Part shown: positions 16,934 through 26,325 of the stretch, one piece after another
Layout: the number at the start of each line of letters is the position of its first letter
Numbering within the stretch: position 1 is the first letter of the stretch
Origin: Nitrospira sp. UBA6493
GTDB taxonomy: Bacteria > Nitrospirota > Nitrospiria > Nitrospirales > Nitrospiraceae
DNA length: 64,000 nucleotides
Assembly (NCBI GenBank): GCA_002435325.1
Contig: DJMJ01000024.1
Location: 141,711 to 205,710 of the forward strand
Reading direction: 5' to 3'
The notes under the pieces: generated by a model
Database searches by the model: none
What the model saw: only the letters and a program-made list of their open reading frames with translations
Told to the model about the DNA's origin: nothing
Translations under genes and position numbers: made by a program

Positions 16934-18351
16934 GCTTTCTTCTTCGCCTGATGAATGGCATGCCCTTCAAGATCCTCAATCGCTTCCTGAAATCCTTCCG
17001 CCAACGTGGGATGTGCGTGAATCATGTGCGCCACCTGCGACATCGTCGCGCCGGTCTCCATCGCCAATGCAGCCTCATGAATAAGATCGGCCGCATGGGC
17101 CCCGACAATGTGCGCGCCCAGCAACCTGCCGCTTGCCGCATCCGCAATTACTTTGAACAGTCCCGTGATATCACCCGTGGCTTGCGCCTTGCCCAAGGCC
17201 GCATACCGGAACCGCCCGACCTTGATTGCCTGCTCCGGATCTCGACCAGCCGCCTGAACTTGTTCACGAGCTTGCCGCTCGGTCAGCCCGACCCGCCCCA
17301 CTTCTGGCAGCGTAAAGATACCGGCCGGAATCACATCATACCGGATCGTAATCGGATGCCCCAGAATATTCTCAACCGCGACTTTGCCTTGCGCGGATGC
17401 AACATGCGCCAGCATCGCCTTGCCCACCACATCCCCGATTGCATAGACGCCAGGAACGTTCGTGTGCATCCGCTCATCGACGAGAATTTCCCCGCGACGT
17501 CCTAGCACAATTCCTGCGTTCTCCACACCGATATCACGAGACTGAAATCCACGGCCGATCGACACGAGAAGCATCTCAGCTTCGAGCGTGGTCCCGTCTT
17601 TCAGCGTGGCCCTCACCACGCCGTCTTGCACGACCATCCGCTCAATCGTCGTGCCGGTGTTCACCTCGACCCCGCGTTTTTTGAGTTCCCGCGCCATGAG
17701 CACGGAAACCTCCTCGTCTTCCAATGGGAGAACCGCCGACTGCAGCTCCACCATCGTCACCTGCGTGCCCAATCCGCTAAACAGCGACGCGCACTCGCAC
17801 CCTTCTACTCCAGCGCCAAGGATGATCATTCTCGGCGGCGCGGCGTCAAGATCCAATGCCTGCTTGCTCGTAATGATGGTCTTGCCATCGATCGGAAACT
17901 GCGTGAGCTGCGGCCATGACGACCCGGTGGCGATCACAATCGCGTCCGCCTGCACCGTCCGCTGCGACCCGTCGCCGGCTGTCACGGCAATCGTGCGCGC
18001 ATCAACCAGACGGCCGCGGCCTTCGACCACCTCAATATTCCAGGCCTTGAACAACGTCGCAATGCCCTTCACCAACGTCGCCACCACCTTGTTCTTGCGC
18101 GCAACCATGCGCGCCAGGTCATAGCGCGGAGTGCCGGACAGAAGAATGCCCAGATCCTCAGCCTTCTTCAATTTGTCGCCGAGTTCAATGACGGAGAGGA
18201 GGGATTTACTGGGGATGCAGCCCCAATTCAAACACACGCCGCCGAGCGCCTGCTGCTCGATCACCGTCACACGGGCACCCAGTTGAGCCGCCCGAATGGC
18301 CGCCACATACCCGCCAGGTCCGGCGCCCAAAATCGCAATGTGTGTCGCCAT
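16930..18351 (-). CDS. lpdA: Dihydrolipoyl dehydrogenase (E3)
   Basis: A 473-aa FAD-dependent disulfide reductase that reoxidises dihydrolipoyl groups with NAD+. The N-terminal FAD motif GAGPGGYVAA is followed by the redox pair C40/C45 in GGVCLNWGCIPSK, a central NAD-binding GAGVEGCECA, and the C-terminal catalytic His-Glu region HAHPTLAEGFQEA. It lies 8 nt after gcvH, so this E3 may serve the glycine cleavage system, though it could also serve 2-oxoacid dehydrogenases. Confidence 0.95.
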   Translation of the reverse strand: MATHIAILGAGPGGYVAAIRAAQLGARVTVIEQQALGGVCLNWGCIPSKSLLSVIELGDKLKKAEDLGILLSGTPRYDLARMVARKNKVVATLVKGIATLFKAWNIEVVEGRGRLVDARTIAVTAGDGSQRTVQADAIVIATGSSWPQLTQFPIDGKTIITSKQALDLDAAPPRMIILGAGVEGCECASLFSGLGTQVTMVELQSAVLPLEDEEVSVLMARELKKRGVEVNTGTTIERMVVQDGVVRATLKDGTTLEAEMLLVSIGRGFQSRDIGVENAGIVLGRRGEILVDERMHTNVPGVYAIGDVVGKAMLAHVASAQGKVAVENILGHPITIRYDVIPAGIFTLPEVGRVGLTERQAREQVQAAGRDPEQAIKVGRFRYAALGKAQATGDITGLFKVIADAASGRLLGAHIVGAHAADLIHEAALAMETGATMSQVAHMIHAHPTLAEGFQEAIEDLEGHAIHQAKKKA

Positions 18352-18359
18352 GGGAAAGT

Positions 18360-18746
18360 TTAATGTTTCTGGCTGGCCAGAAAGGATTCGTATTGGGCTG
18401 CGGTCATTAACTGCTCCACCTCAGCTGGCTTGGAGAGCTCGATTACCACAATCCAGCCCTTGCCATACGGATCGCTGTTCACCACTTCCGGATGATCTTT
18501 TAAATCGGCATTGATCTTCGTCACCATGCCACTGACCGGCGTGTAGATCGTCGAGGTGGTCTTCGTCGATTCCACCTCACCGATCTGCTGTCCGGACGAC
18601 ACCACCGCGCCAACCTTGGGCATATCGATAAACACAATATCGCCAAGTGCATCCTGGGCAAAGTGGCTGATGCCGACCGTCGCCTGTGTCCCGCTGAGAC
18701 GCACCCATTCATGTTCTTTGTGATACCGCAAGTCCGTCGGAATCAT
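18360..18746 (-). CDS. gcvH: Glycine cleavage system H protein
   Basis: A 128-aa lipoyl-carrier protein. The lipoylated lysine is K62 in GEVESTKTTS, and the start MIPTDLRYHKEHEWVRL is typical of GcvH. The open frame reaches to 19100, but everything before ATG 18746 reads as antisense of the preceding lipoprotein gene. It shuttles the aminomethyl group of glycine between P, T and L proteins. The neighbouring lpdA gives the L protein; gcvT and gcvP are not in the window. A role as lipoate carrier in lipoyl assembly is an alternative. Confidence 0.95.
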   Translation of the reverse strand: MIPTDLRYHKEHEWVRLSGTQATVGISHFAQDALGDIVFIDMPKVGAVVSSGQQIGEVESTKTTSTIYTPVSGMVTKINADLKDHPEVVNSDPYGKGWIVVIELSKPAEVEQLMTAAQYESFLASQKH

Positions 18747-18822
18747 AGGGTCCCCATGCTGGTAAATTGAATGACACTCAGATGAAATGTGGTCGGATCG
18801 TAGTGGGCTAGACCGGCCTTTG

Positions 18823-20274
18823 TCAAGGAAATCGGGCGGCTTCAGGCACGCGAACCAGCAAATTCCAATTCCCTTGTTCCGGAACCCTTGCCTGCGCCGC
18901 TCCAACCCATTTCGCGATTGACGACACCTCAGGGTCCGCCACAGCCACACCGAGCCACCATCGATCCGTCGCTCCTGCTTGCTGCGCCAACGGTTCAGGC
19001 AGAGACAGGTCTCCCGCTCCCTCATTCCGCACCACAAGGGCCCCTCCTGTCCGCTGAAGCAGTTCGGCCACATCCTCACCGTACTCTTCCAGTCCCGCAA
19101 GCGGTCTATTCACCGTCGCAGGATGCACCTCGATCAACAACCTCCCGGTCGGATTCACCTCGCGGAGCCAGGCTCTGATGCGCGCAACCAGCGTGGCATA
19201 TCCACGCGCTTTCCAACCAGCCCACCGCCAGTACTGCGTCTCACGCTCTGAACCCGTCACATCTCCGTTTCCACCTTCCCCGAGCAATTGCTGGGGAGAG
19301 AGGGTGCTACCAAATGCGGAGGCAAAGAGTTGATACGAGGTATCTGAATATTCTTTGGCAAAACCATCGCCTTCCCGTGCCTGCAAGAATAATCCATCAC
19401 AACCGGTTCGAAGCAATGTCTTGACCCGTTCTTCTATGGCCGTTTGGTAGGCCGGATGCATGATATCGGGATGGATCTGCCGTTCCGATTCACCGGCACT
19501 CCCGCTGGACAGCCCCTGACTCCGCCCAGCAGCCATTGTTATCCACTCCGCATGCATCGGCAGTCCTCGCCCCTGATGGAGATCGAGGGATACCCACACC
19601 GCAAGGCCGGCAACATGCGCCGCTTCCACCAACGCCCGCATACGCTCGACATCCTCCTCCGCTGTGCCACCGGACAGAGCCGGATCGATCAGTATTGAAG
19701 TCACTCCAGATTTCAACAACGACTGCAGCCACGAAATCCATACCGACACAGGAGGAACTTGCGCGAGGGAAAGGCCTACCGCGATCTGACGGATAGGCAC
19801 TGCTTGAGCCACTGTCGGCACCTGACGCAACTCATCCAAACGACGGAGCGCATGACCGCGATACAGCGGTTGATTCGGATCAGTTCCAGCCTCATCACCC
19901 GCCAATGTCCGGTATTCCGCCATAGCCGCACGATACTCCCCTAGCTGCTCATAGGAACGCCCCAACCACCAGCGTGCTTCCGCTATCCTCGGCGTACTAG
20001 GATCAACAGAATCGACAAACCGCTGGAAGAAGAGCACCGCAGCGGGATACCGCGCCTGCACAAACGCCCGATGGGCTTCTCGAAGCAATATCAGGTGGGC
20101 GTCGCGAGCAGGATCACTGTGGGCATCCTCGATAGAAGAGAAGACTGGCGGAGGCGATGGAGCGATTCGTGGAGAGCAGGCCAACAAAAATCCGAAGGAT
20201 AGCGCAAGCGCTATCCTTCGGATCAGGTCTTGCGTCTGAATGAAGGGCAAAAAAACCATCGCCCTCCGAGGCAT
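18823..20274 (-). CDS. Lipoprotein with TPR-like region and glycosidase-like barrel region
   Basis: A 483-aa predicted lipoprotein: signal peptide with lipobox LLAC at about residue 33, a helical TPR-like part (about 60-140, with ARWWLGRSYEQLGEYRAAMAEY-type repeats) and a larger domain with alternating strand/helix pattern. The TSILIDPAL, LAVWVSLDLH and CDGLFLQAREGDG segments recall the PgaB/GH-like barrel that handles bacterial glycans. I cannot name a substrate. The start is unclear: ATG at 20274 lies 2 nt after the ndk stop without an SD, and ATG at 20259 has GGAGGG placed very close. The 5' coding part contains a terminator-like hairpin (20185-20223). Confidence 0.72.
   Translation of the reverse strand: MPRRAMVFLPFIQTQDLIRRIALALSFGFLLACSPRIAPSPPPVFSSIEDAHSDPARDAHLILLREAHRAFVQARYPAAVLFFQRFVDSVDPSTPRIAEARWWLGRSYEQLGEYRAAMAEYRTLAGDEAGTDPNQPLYRGHALRRLDELRQVPTVAQAVPIRQIAVGLSLAQVPPVSVWISWLQSLLKSGVTSILIDPALSGGTAEEDVERMRALVEAAHVAGLAVWVSLDLHQGRGLPMHAEWITMAAGRSQGLSSGSAGESERQIHPDIMHPAYQTAIEERVKTLLRTGCDGLFLQAREGDGFAKEYSDTSYQLFASAFGSTLSPQQLLGEGGNGDVTGSERETQYWRWAGWKARGYATLVARIRAWLREVNPTGRLLIEVHPATVNRPLAGLEEYGEDVAELLQRTGGALVVRNEGAGDLSLPEPLAQQAGATDRWWLGVAVADPEVSSIAKWVGAAQARVPEQGNWNLLVRVPEAARFP
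20185..20223 (-). terminator. Terminator-like hairpin inside the lipoprotein signal-peptide codons
   Basis: A perfect 15-bp stem (ATCCGAAGGATAGCG with its complement, 4-nt loop) is followed on the minus strand by TTTTTG. It lies inside codons that also make good signal-peptide sequence (IRRIALALSFGF). It sits about 55 nt after the ndk stop and could end most ndk transcripts, reducing expression of the downstream genes. Confidence 0.65.
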
Positions 20275-20276
20275 GC

Positions 20277-20696
20277 TTAACTGAAGATTTCCATGCCGGG
20301 GAAGAAATAGCTCACTTCGAAAGCCGCCGTTTCAGGAGAGTCCGATCCGTGCGCGGCATTAAATTCGATATTCGCCCCATGCGCCTTACGAATCGTCCCC
20401 GCTTCAGCCTTGGCTGGATCTGTCGCACCCATCAGTTCCCGGTTCTTCTTGATCGCGTTGTCGCCTTGCAGGACAATCACGACCGCAGGACCAGATGACA
20501 TAAAAGTGCACAGGCTATCGAAGAACGGCCGCGCCTTGTGAACGGCATAAAACCCCTCGGCCACCGGCTTCGACATCTGCATCAACTTCATGGCCACTGG
20601 CTTCAATCCCGCCTGCTCATAGCGGTTGATGATATCTCCGATAGCATTCTTCTTCACTGCATCCGGCTTGATAATCGCTAATGTCCGTTCGCTCAT
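20277..20696 (-). CDS. ndk: Nucleoside diphosphate kinase
   Basis: A 139-aa enzyme that equalises nucleoside di- and triphosphate pools through a phosphohistidine. The active-site His is H116 in FNAAHGSDS; the N-terminus ERTLAIIKPDAV and the TIRKAHGA segment are characteristic. Full length with no oddities. A good promoter lies upstream at 20750-20778. The lipoprotein gene starts 2 nt after its stop. Confidence 0.97.
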   Translation of the reverse strand: MSERTLAIIKPDAVKKNAIGDIINRYEQAGLKPVAMKLMQMSKPVAEGFYAVHKARPFFDSLCTFMSSGPAVVIVLQGDNAIKKNRELMGATDPAKAEAGTIRKAHGANIEFNAAHGSDSPETAAFEVSYFFPGMEIFS

Positions 20697-20749
20697 TGTC
20701 GCTACGATTCCTCCACACAGTTAAAGGATAAATTCAATATCGTTGCCGC

Positions 20750-20778
20750 ATTATAAGTGGCTGGGAAAGGACTTGCAA
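20750..20778 (-). promoter_or_regulatory. Sigma-70-like promoter for ndk
   Basis: On the minus strand TTGCAA, a 17-nt spacer and an exact TATAAT are followed about 50 nt later by the ndk start. GGAGG lies in the leader. Confidence 0.7.
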
Positions 20779-20840
20779 CTGCTAGAAATGGCCGGCTCCT
20801 ATCCCGTCCCGCAGATATCCTCGATGTACTTCGATTCTGG

Positions 20841-21872
20841 TTAGAATGCGAACTGCCGAGCCAGCTCACCAGGCTTGAAGATGCCCTGTTCAGTGATGAT
20901 GCCTGTGATCAACTCAGCCGGCGTCACATCGAAGGCAGGATTGTAGACGGCTACTCCAGCCGGCGCGATCAGATGGCTGCCATGGATGGTGGTAACTTCA
21001 AGCGGATTGCGTTGTTCGATCGGAATATCCGCTCCGGACTTCGTCTTGAGATCGATCGTCGAATAGGGAGCCGCAACATAGAACGGCATTCCATGCGCCT
21101 TGGCTAACACGGCCACTGAGTAGGTGCCGATCTTATTCGCCACATCACCGTTGGCCGCGATGCGATCGGCGCCGACGACACAGAGCTGAATCTTTCCTTG
21201 CCGCATGAGCGCGCCGGCCATATTGTCGGTAATCAGCGTGACAGGTATCCGGTCTTGCATCAGCTCCCAGGCCGTCAGCCGTGCCCCTTGCAAGACCGGC
21301 CTGGTTTCATCGGCAATCACCTGAATCTTCTTCCCCTGCTCCCAGGCAGCCCGGATGACACCAAGGGCCGTGCCATAGCCTGCAGTCGCCAACGCCCCAG
21401 CATTGCAATGGGTCAGGACAGTTTCTCCGTCTTTGATCAAGCCTGCGCCGTGCTTCCCCATGGCTTTGCACAGGGCAATGTCCTCTTCGAGAATGGCTTG
21501 CGCTTCGGTGATCAGCGCGGCCTTGGCGGAGGCGATCGGCTGGGCAGCCAGTGACGCCAGCTTCTTCTTCATGCGATCGAGAGCCCAAAACAGATTTACA
21601 GCTGTAGGCCTTGTCGCACCCAAATGGTCACAAACAGCCTCAACGGCTTGAGAAAAGTGAGCGAAGTCTGCCGCCGAAACCGCCTGGGCCCCGAGGGCCA
21701 CCCCGAGCGCCGCTGTGACTCCGATCGCAGGCGCGCCTCTGACCTTTAACTCACGAATCGCATCGGCGACCGCCCGATAGTCTCGGCAATCGAGAAACTC
21801 AACATGTTCCGGCAAGCGGCTTTGATCAAGCAGCCGAACAACGCCGTTTTTCCATTCAACGGTGGGAACCAT
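20841..21872 (-). CDS. mtnA: S-methyl-5-thioribose-1-phosphate isomerase
   Basis: A 343-aa aldose-ketose isomerase of the methionine salvage pathway, converting methylthioribose-1-phosphate to the ribulose form. The catalytic Cys is C156 in THCNAGALAT and the Asp is D236 in GADRIAANGD; RGAPAIGVTAALG near residue 45 is a family motif. It belongs to the eIF-2B alpha-like superfamily, but the Cys/Asp pair and its length support MtnA. No other methionine salvage gene is visible nearby. Confidence 0.95.
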   Translation of the reverse strand: MVPTVEWKNGVVRLLDQSRLPEHVEFLDCRDYRAVADAIRELKVRGAPAIGVTAALGVALGAQAVSAADFAHFSQAVEAVCDHLGATRPTAVNLFWALDRMKKKLASLAAQPIASAKAALITEAQAILEEDIALCKAMGKHGAGLIKDGETVLTHCNAGALATAGYGTALGVIRAAWEQGKKIQVIADETRPVLQGARLTAWELMQDRIPVTLITDNMAGALMRQGKIQLCVVGADRIAANGDVANKIGTYSVAVLAKAHGMPFYVAAPYSTIDLKTKSGADIPIEQRNPLEVTTIHGSHLIAPAGVAVYNPAFDVTPAELITGIITEQGIFKPGELARQFAF

Positions 21873-21967
21873 GGTGACCTTGTACCGAGATTGAAACAGA
21901 AGTGCAAGGCACGAGGAACCTCTTCCGAACCGAGATGTCGAACCGGATTTCGCCCGCGATCCCCGAA

Positions 21968-22162
21968 TTACGCCGGCGCAGCTCGCTTCCTGAGTGGGAC
22001 AGCCTGCAACACCGGAGGCTGGGCCGGAGAATGTTTGCCCAACTCTCGCTCAAGCATCGCGCGAATAAATCCGCTGGCCGTATAGCCCTGTTGCTTGAGC
22101 GCATCGAGCTGCTGTTTCAACTCCTCAGGCAGCTGAATGACAATACGAACGAGATTGGCCAT
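21968..22162 (-). CDS. Ribbon-helix-helix (CopG-like) small protein
   Basis: A 64-aa protein: an N-terminal strand LVRIVIQLPEELKQQLDAL followed by a helix-turn-helix-like YTASGFIRAMLERELG, the ribbon-helix-helix pattern of CopG/Arc-type DNA-binding proteins. ATG at 22162 has GGAGGAG 10 nt upstream, favouring it over the longer frame from 22213. No toxin-like partner is visible on either side, so a solitary regulator is more likely than an antitoxin. Confidence 0.78.
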   Translation of the reverse strand: MANLVRIVIQLPEELKQQLDALKQQGYTASGFIRAMLERELGKHSPAQPPVLQAVPLRKRAAPA

Positions 22163-22403
22163 GATGTGCACACTCCTCCAGTATTCAACCTCTGGGTAAA
22201 GGTTGATATGCACAGGCTATGCCTTGAACAGGCTATAGCCATCCGACAGCAATGGTGAGGAAACACGGATACTTAGGCGTGAGAGCCACCGCCGCAGAAA
22301 GAAAGGTGGACAAAATTTGCCACAGGCCTTTCACCTCTGTACAGAAAGCCCATCTCCTTCGATCAATTAGTTAGGGACACATTCTTATTGGCACAACACG
22401 CTA

Positions 22404-24794
22404 CTACGCCCCGCTCCACTGAGACCAGAGCCGCTGCCAATTCTCCCATTCGCCTTGCCATATATGGCGTCCCGGATTGGCTGGGTGCAACCTCACATCA
22501 CTCATGCGCTGCACATGAAGATCCTCCGTCGAAACCCGGCCGGTCACAACCACTGCGCCATCGACATCGGTGCGAAAGATCTCGCTCCCTTCCCCCGCAT
22601 AGGCGTCGAGCACGGCCTGAACCGGATGGCCATAGGCATTGTGCCGGCCGACAGAAATCACGGCATGGCGCGGATGGACGCGCCTCACCCAGTCTTGATC
22701 CAGTGAACTTCGGCCGCCATGATGCGGGACCTTGAGCACCGTCACCGGAGCCTGCCCTTCTGCCGCCAAACGACGAAGCCCCCCAGCCTCGACATCTGCC
22801 GCAAACAGAACACGATGCGCTCCGCAATCGAGCTGCGTCACGATCGATGCATTGTTCAACTGCGTGCCGTTAACTGACGAAACAGTTGGCCTTGCCATAT
22901 CCGCCTCAAAGGGGTTCAACACCGCGAGCCGGCACCCTCCGGACGACACAATATCCTGGCCACGATGCGCCAGACGATCAAGCACCTGTCGATCCAGCAC
23001 GGCGTGGCGGAGATCCTCAAACAGCGGCTCATGCCGCTCAACACCGGCATGCCAATATTCTTGGACTGCAAAATGGCGAACGATCCAGGGCAATCCCCCG
23101 ACATGATCCAGCTGGGGATGCGTGGCAATCACCGCGTCCAGGCGCCGAATAATGTGATTCCAGAGAAAGGGCCCGACGATGCCACGTCCGACATCGAAGC
23201 GCTCATACTTGGCTCCCCCATCGATCAGCACGGCCTTTCCATCCGGCAATTCAATCACGGCACTGTCTCCCTGACCGACATCCAGAAAGGTGACCCGCCA
23301 TTGATCTCCATTGACCGAGGAACTCGCCTCCCAGACCCACAGGCCCATCGCGCAACACAACATGGCCACGCCAAACACACCGCGACGTAGCCCGGAAGTG
23401 GGAATCACTACGATCAGGAGTCCTGCGTAGAACAAACCCATCACAATCACAGATGGCGCTGATACTCGCCAGTCAGTCATGGGCCATGACGCCACCCAGT
23501 GTAACCCTCCCACTAGCCATTCGATCAGCCGTTGCTGCACCGAGGCGAGCGAGAGCCCATCAAGACCAAGCGCCACCGTCCAACCGGCCGTCAATAATCC
23601 CAGTGGAACGACCACAAATCCCGTTACCGGCACCGCGATCATATTGGTCAGCACACCGACCCAGGGAATTTGATTAAAATACCAGGCCACTATCGGAATC
23701 GTCACGATCGTGACTGCGAGACTCAGAATCACAGCTTCACGCACGGTTCGACGATACCGCTTCCACCTGGTGTCCTCTTGCTGATCCTCCTCTGCCAACC
23801 GAGACGCATGCCAGTCCGCAACCCATACGATCGCAAGCACGGAGAGAAAGGACAACTGGAAGGAAATATCACCGATGGCGCGAGGATCGTGAAGCACGAT
23901 CACTAAAGCAGCCCCGGCCAACGCGTGCGCAAGATACCGTTCTGACCCGATCCATACCGCCGCCAGTCCCGCAGTTATCATAATAGCCGCTAGTAGCGTC
24001 GCAATCTCTGCACCGGCCAACAGCGCATACAGCGCCACTCCTAAGCATGTCACGAGAATAGCGCAGCGAGTCGGCGTCAGTCGTCTCGACAGAGCCTGCA
24101 ATATCGGAGCCGGCAATTGCACCGCCGTCCATCTCACCAGGCCAAACAGAACGATCGCGATCAATCCCAAATGCGACCCTGAGATCGACAGAAGATGCAC
24201 GGTCCCTGTGATCATGAACCATTCCTGGACATCCTCCTGCAAATACCCCCGTTCTCCGATGATCATGCCGAGAAAGATGCCGAGCGCCGGCTGGTTCAAT
24301 GTCCGCATTGCCGCCTCGCGAATCGATCCCCGCCATCGATCAACCTGCCCCCATCCCGCCCACCACCAACTGCTCATCGCCGGCTCCAGCACCAGGACCG
24401 CCTCAGGCCCCGTCACAGTGGCGACCGCTTCAATTCCTTGCCGCTCCACATAGGACGCGTAATCGAATCCCTTCGGATTCAAGGATCCAGTCGGCGCTCG
24501 TAGCTTGGCGCGAAACGCCACCCGATCACCATGAAAGACCGCACTTCCAGGCTCTCGCCAGGTCAGCCGAATCGTGTGCGGTAACGTGTTAGATTCCCGC
24601 GACGGCTCGGTTTTCACCAGCAGCATGAGACGATGTGGGGCATACGGCACCGGGCCAATCACTCGCCCGTTCCTCAATTCACTCACATCGACAGACGCCT
24701 CATCGAGTACATTTAACGCCCCTGGTGGCGGCACGACCGCCGTCCAATAAACGACCCCCAACAACAAGGCCGCATATCCCGTCGTCGCCCGCAA
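22404..24794 (-). CDS. comEC: ComEC/Rec2 DNA-uptake channel (body; N-terminus separated by an in-frame TAG)
   Basis: A 796-aa inner-membrane protein that forms the DNA-translocation channel in natural transformation. Order: an N-terminal region with an OB-like segment (about 30-140), the polytopic competence domain (about 170-480, with TGTVHLLSISGSHLGLI) and a C-terminal metallo-beta-lactamase-like domain (THPQLDHVGGLPW). Without recoding, the first possible start is TTG at 24794. The same frame begins at ATG 24938 with a membrane-like leader of 37 codons, then TAG at 24827-24825. The gene is thus either shortened at its N-terminus or a nonsense mutant. It follows glmM. Confidence 0.85.
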   Translation of the reverse strand: MRATTGYAALLLGVVYWTAVVPPPGALNVLDEASVDVSELRNGRVIGPVPYAPHRLMLLVKTEPSRESNTLPHTIRLTWREPGSAVFHGDRVAFRAKLRAPTGSLNPKGFDYASYVERQGIEAVATVTGPEAVLVLEPAMSSWWWAGWGQVDRWRGSIREAAMRTLNQPALGIFLGMIIGERGYLQEDVQEWFMITGTVHLLSISGSHLGLIAIVLFGLVRWTAVQLPAPILQALSRRLTPTRCAILVTCLGVALYALLAGAEIATLLAAIMITAGLAAVWIGSERYLAHALAGAALVIVLHDPRAIGDISFQLSFLSVLAIVWVADWHASRLAEEDQQEDTRWKRYRRTVREAVILSLAVTIVTIPIVAWYFNQIPWVGVLTNMIAVPVTGFVVVPLGLLTAGWTVALGLDGLSLASVQQRLIEWLVGGLHWVASWPMTDWRVSAPSVIVMGLFYAGLLIVVIPTSGLRRGVFGVAMLCCAMGLWVWEASSSVNGDQWRVTFLDVGQGDSAVIELPDGKAVLIDGGAKYERFDVGRGIVGPFLWNHIIRRLDAVIATHPQLDHVGGLPWIVRHFAVQEYWHAGVERHEPLFEDLRHAVLDRQVLDRLAHRGQDIVSSGGCRLAVLNPFEADMARPTVSSVNGTQLNNASIVTQLDCGAHRVLFAADVEAGGLRRLAAEGQAPVTVLKVPHHGGRSSLDQDWVRRVHPRHAVISVGRHNAYGHPVQAVLDAYAGEGSEIFRTDVDGAVVVTGRVSTEDLHVQRMSDVRLHPANPGRHIWQGEWENWQRLWSQWSGA

Positions 24795-24824
24795 GGGTTC
24801 CAGACTTCCCGCTTGTTCGGCAAG

Positions 24825-24938
24825 CTATAAGGCCAGAATCGACAGACCGAGCAGCACACTAATGGTGACAGGAAAGTACGGAAGAAGAGATCCTAAGGCC
24901 AGACCGGCAAGAAAGACCGCAGAGAGGGACGGCAGCAT
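24825..24938 (-). pseudogene. Detached 5' segment of comEC ending in TAG
   Basis: ATG 24938 opens 37 codons: MLPSLSAVFLAGLALGSL, then PYFPVTISVLLGLSILAL, two hydrophobic segments typical of the ComEC N-terminus. TAG follows at 24827-24825. The next codons in the same frame (LAEQAGSLEPL) lead straight into the comEC body without a frameshift. It begins 31 nt after the glmM stop. A single substitution would restore an 844-codon gene. Confidence 0.65.
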
Positions 24939-24968
24939 GAGCCTTCCCGCAACAAGAAATAATACGCG

Positions 24969-26318
24969 TCAGCAGAGATGCTTGCGCACGAGGCGGGCAA
25001 GATCCTCCGCCACTTCTTTAATCTCGCCATCACGCTCACCCTCGACCATGATCCGAAGCAGCGGCTCTGTCCCTGAATAGCGGACCACGATGCGGCCGCT
25101 CCCATTCAACCGGCGCTCATTATCTCGAATAGCCCGGTCGATATCCGGAATCGTCTCCAAATTGGGTTTCTGCTTGACGGTAACATTGAGAAGAATCTGC
25201 GGAACCGCCGACATTGCCGACGCCAGCTCCGACAGGGGTTTTCCCGTCCGCTTCATCAGAGAAATCATTTGCAACGCTGAAATCAGCCCGTCTCCGGTGG
25301 TGTTGTGGTCTAAGAAAATAAAGTGGCCCGATTGCTCGCCGCCGAAATTATATCCGTCCGCCAACATCCGCTCGAGCAGATATCGATCCCCCACCGGCGT
25401 CCTGAGAAGCGTGATGCCAGCTTTCGCCATCGACAACTCCAGCCCGAAGTTGCTCATCACGGTCCCGACCATGGTCTGCTTGGCCAAAAGCTCGCTCCGG
25501 TGTAAATCCAGACCCAAGGCAGCCATCACATGGTCGCCATCGATAATCATCCCTTGCTCGGACACAAAAATCGCCCGGTCGGCATCGCCATCCAGCGCAA
25601 TCCCAATGTCAGCCTGATGGTCGCGCACCGCCTCCTGCAAACGTTCAGGATGAACAGCGCCGCACCCGGCATTGATGTTCATGCCGTTCGGCTTATTCCC
25701 GATGACCTCGACCTTGGCTCCAAGCTCGCGCAAGACCTTTGGCGCCAGCTTGTACGCGGCCCCGTTTGCGCAATCGACCACCAGCTTGATGCCTTGAAAA
25801 TCGAGGTCCTTCGGCAACGACCGTTTGGCAAACTCGATGTAGCGCCCCTCCGCATCGTCGATACGAAAGGCTTTGCCGATCAGATCCGCCGTCGGACGGA
25901 GGTGGCTGATCTCGTTGGAGACGATCAATTCCTCAATGCGCGCCTCCATCTCATCCGGCAGCTTGAACCCATCCTTGGAAAAGAATTTAATGCCGTTGTC
26001 CTGATAGGCATTGTGCGAGGCGGAGATGACCACCCCCGCGTCCGCGCGCAAGCTTCTGGTCAGAAATGCGATGGCCGGCGTGGGCATGGGGCCGACCAGC
26101 AACACATCGACGCCCATCGAGCAGATACCCGCCGTCAGCGCCGACTCCAGCATGTACCCTGAAATTCTGGTATCCTTCCCGATGATGATTTGATGACGGC
26201 CGGCGCGCCGCATAAACAAATGGGCCGCGGCCCGCCCCAACTGCATTGCCATCTCGCTGGTCATCGGCTCAAGATTGGCAACACCCCGGACACCGTCGGT
26301 TCCAAATAATTTACGCAT
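24969..26318 (-). CDS. glmM: Phosphoglucosamine mutase
   Basis: A 449-aa enzyme that converts glucosamine-6-phosphate to glucosamine-1-phosphate for peptidoglycan and LPS precursors. It starts KLFGTDGVRGVAN; the phosphoserine is S101 in ISASHNAYQDNGIKFF; the metal loop is ALDGDADRA, the sugar loop GGEQSGH and the C-terminal phosphate loop RYSGTEPLLR. Full length. It lies 7 nt after folP, in the common folP-glmM order. Confidence 0.97.
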   Translation of the reverse strand: MRKLFGTDGVRGVANLEPMTSEMAMQLGRAAAHLFMRRAGRHQIIIGKDTRISGYMLESALTAGICSMGVDVLLVGPMPTPAIAFLTRSLRADAGVVISASHNAYQDNGIKFFSKDGFKLPDEMEARIEELIVSNEISHLRPTADLIGKAFRIDDAEGRYIEFAKRSLPKDLDFQGIKLVVDCANGAAYKLAPKVLRELGAKVEVIGNKPNGMNINAGCGAVHPERLQEAVRDHQADIGIALDGDADRAIFVSEQGMIIDGDHVMAALGLDLHRSELLAKQTMVGTVMSNFGLELSMAKAGITLLRTPVGDRYLLERMLADGYNFGGEQSGHFIFLDHNTTGDGLISALQMISLMKRTGKPLSELASAMSAVPQILLNVTVKQKPNLETIPDIDRAIRDNERRLNGSGRIVVRYSGTEPLLRIMVEGERDGEIKEVAEDLARLVRKHLC

Positions 26319-26325
26319 AGTCTTC

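Noticed and set aside
18747..19100. N-terminal extension of gcvH
   Set aside because: The sequence is antisense-like within the lipoprotein gene region, and GcvH proteins begin at the ATG 18746 position.
21968..22213. Ribbon-helix-helix gene as an antitoxin
   Set aside because: No adjacent toxin-like gene is found on either side.
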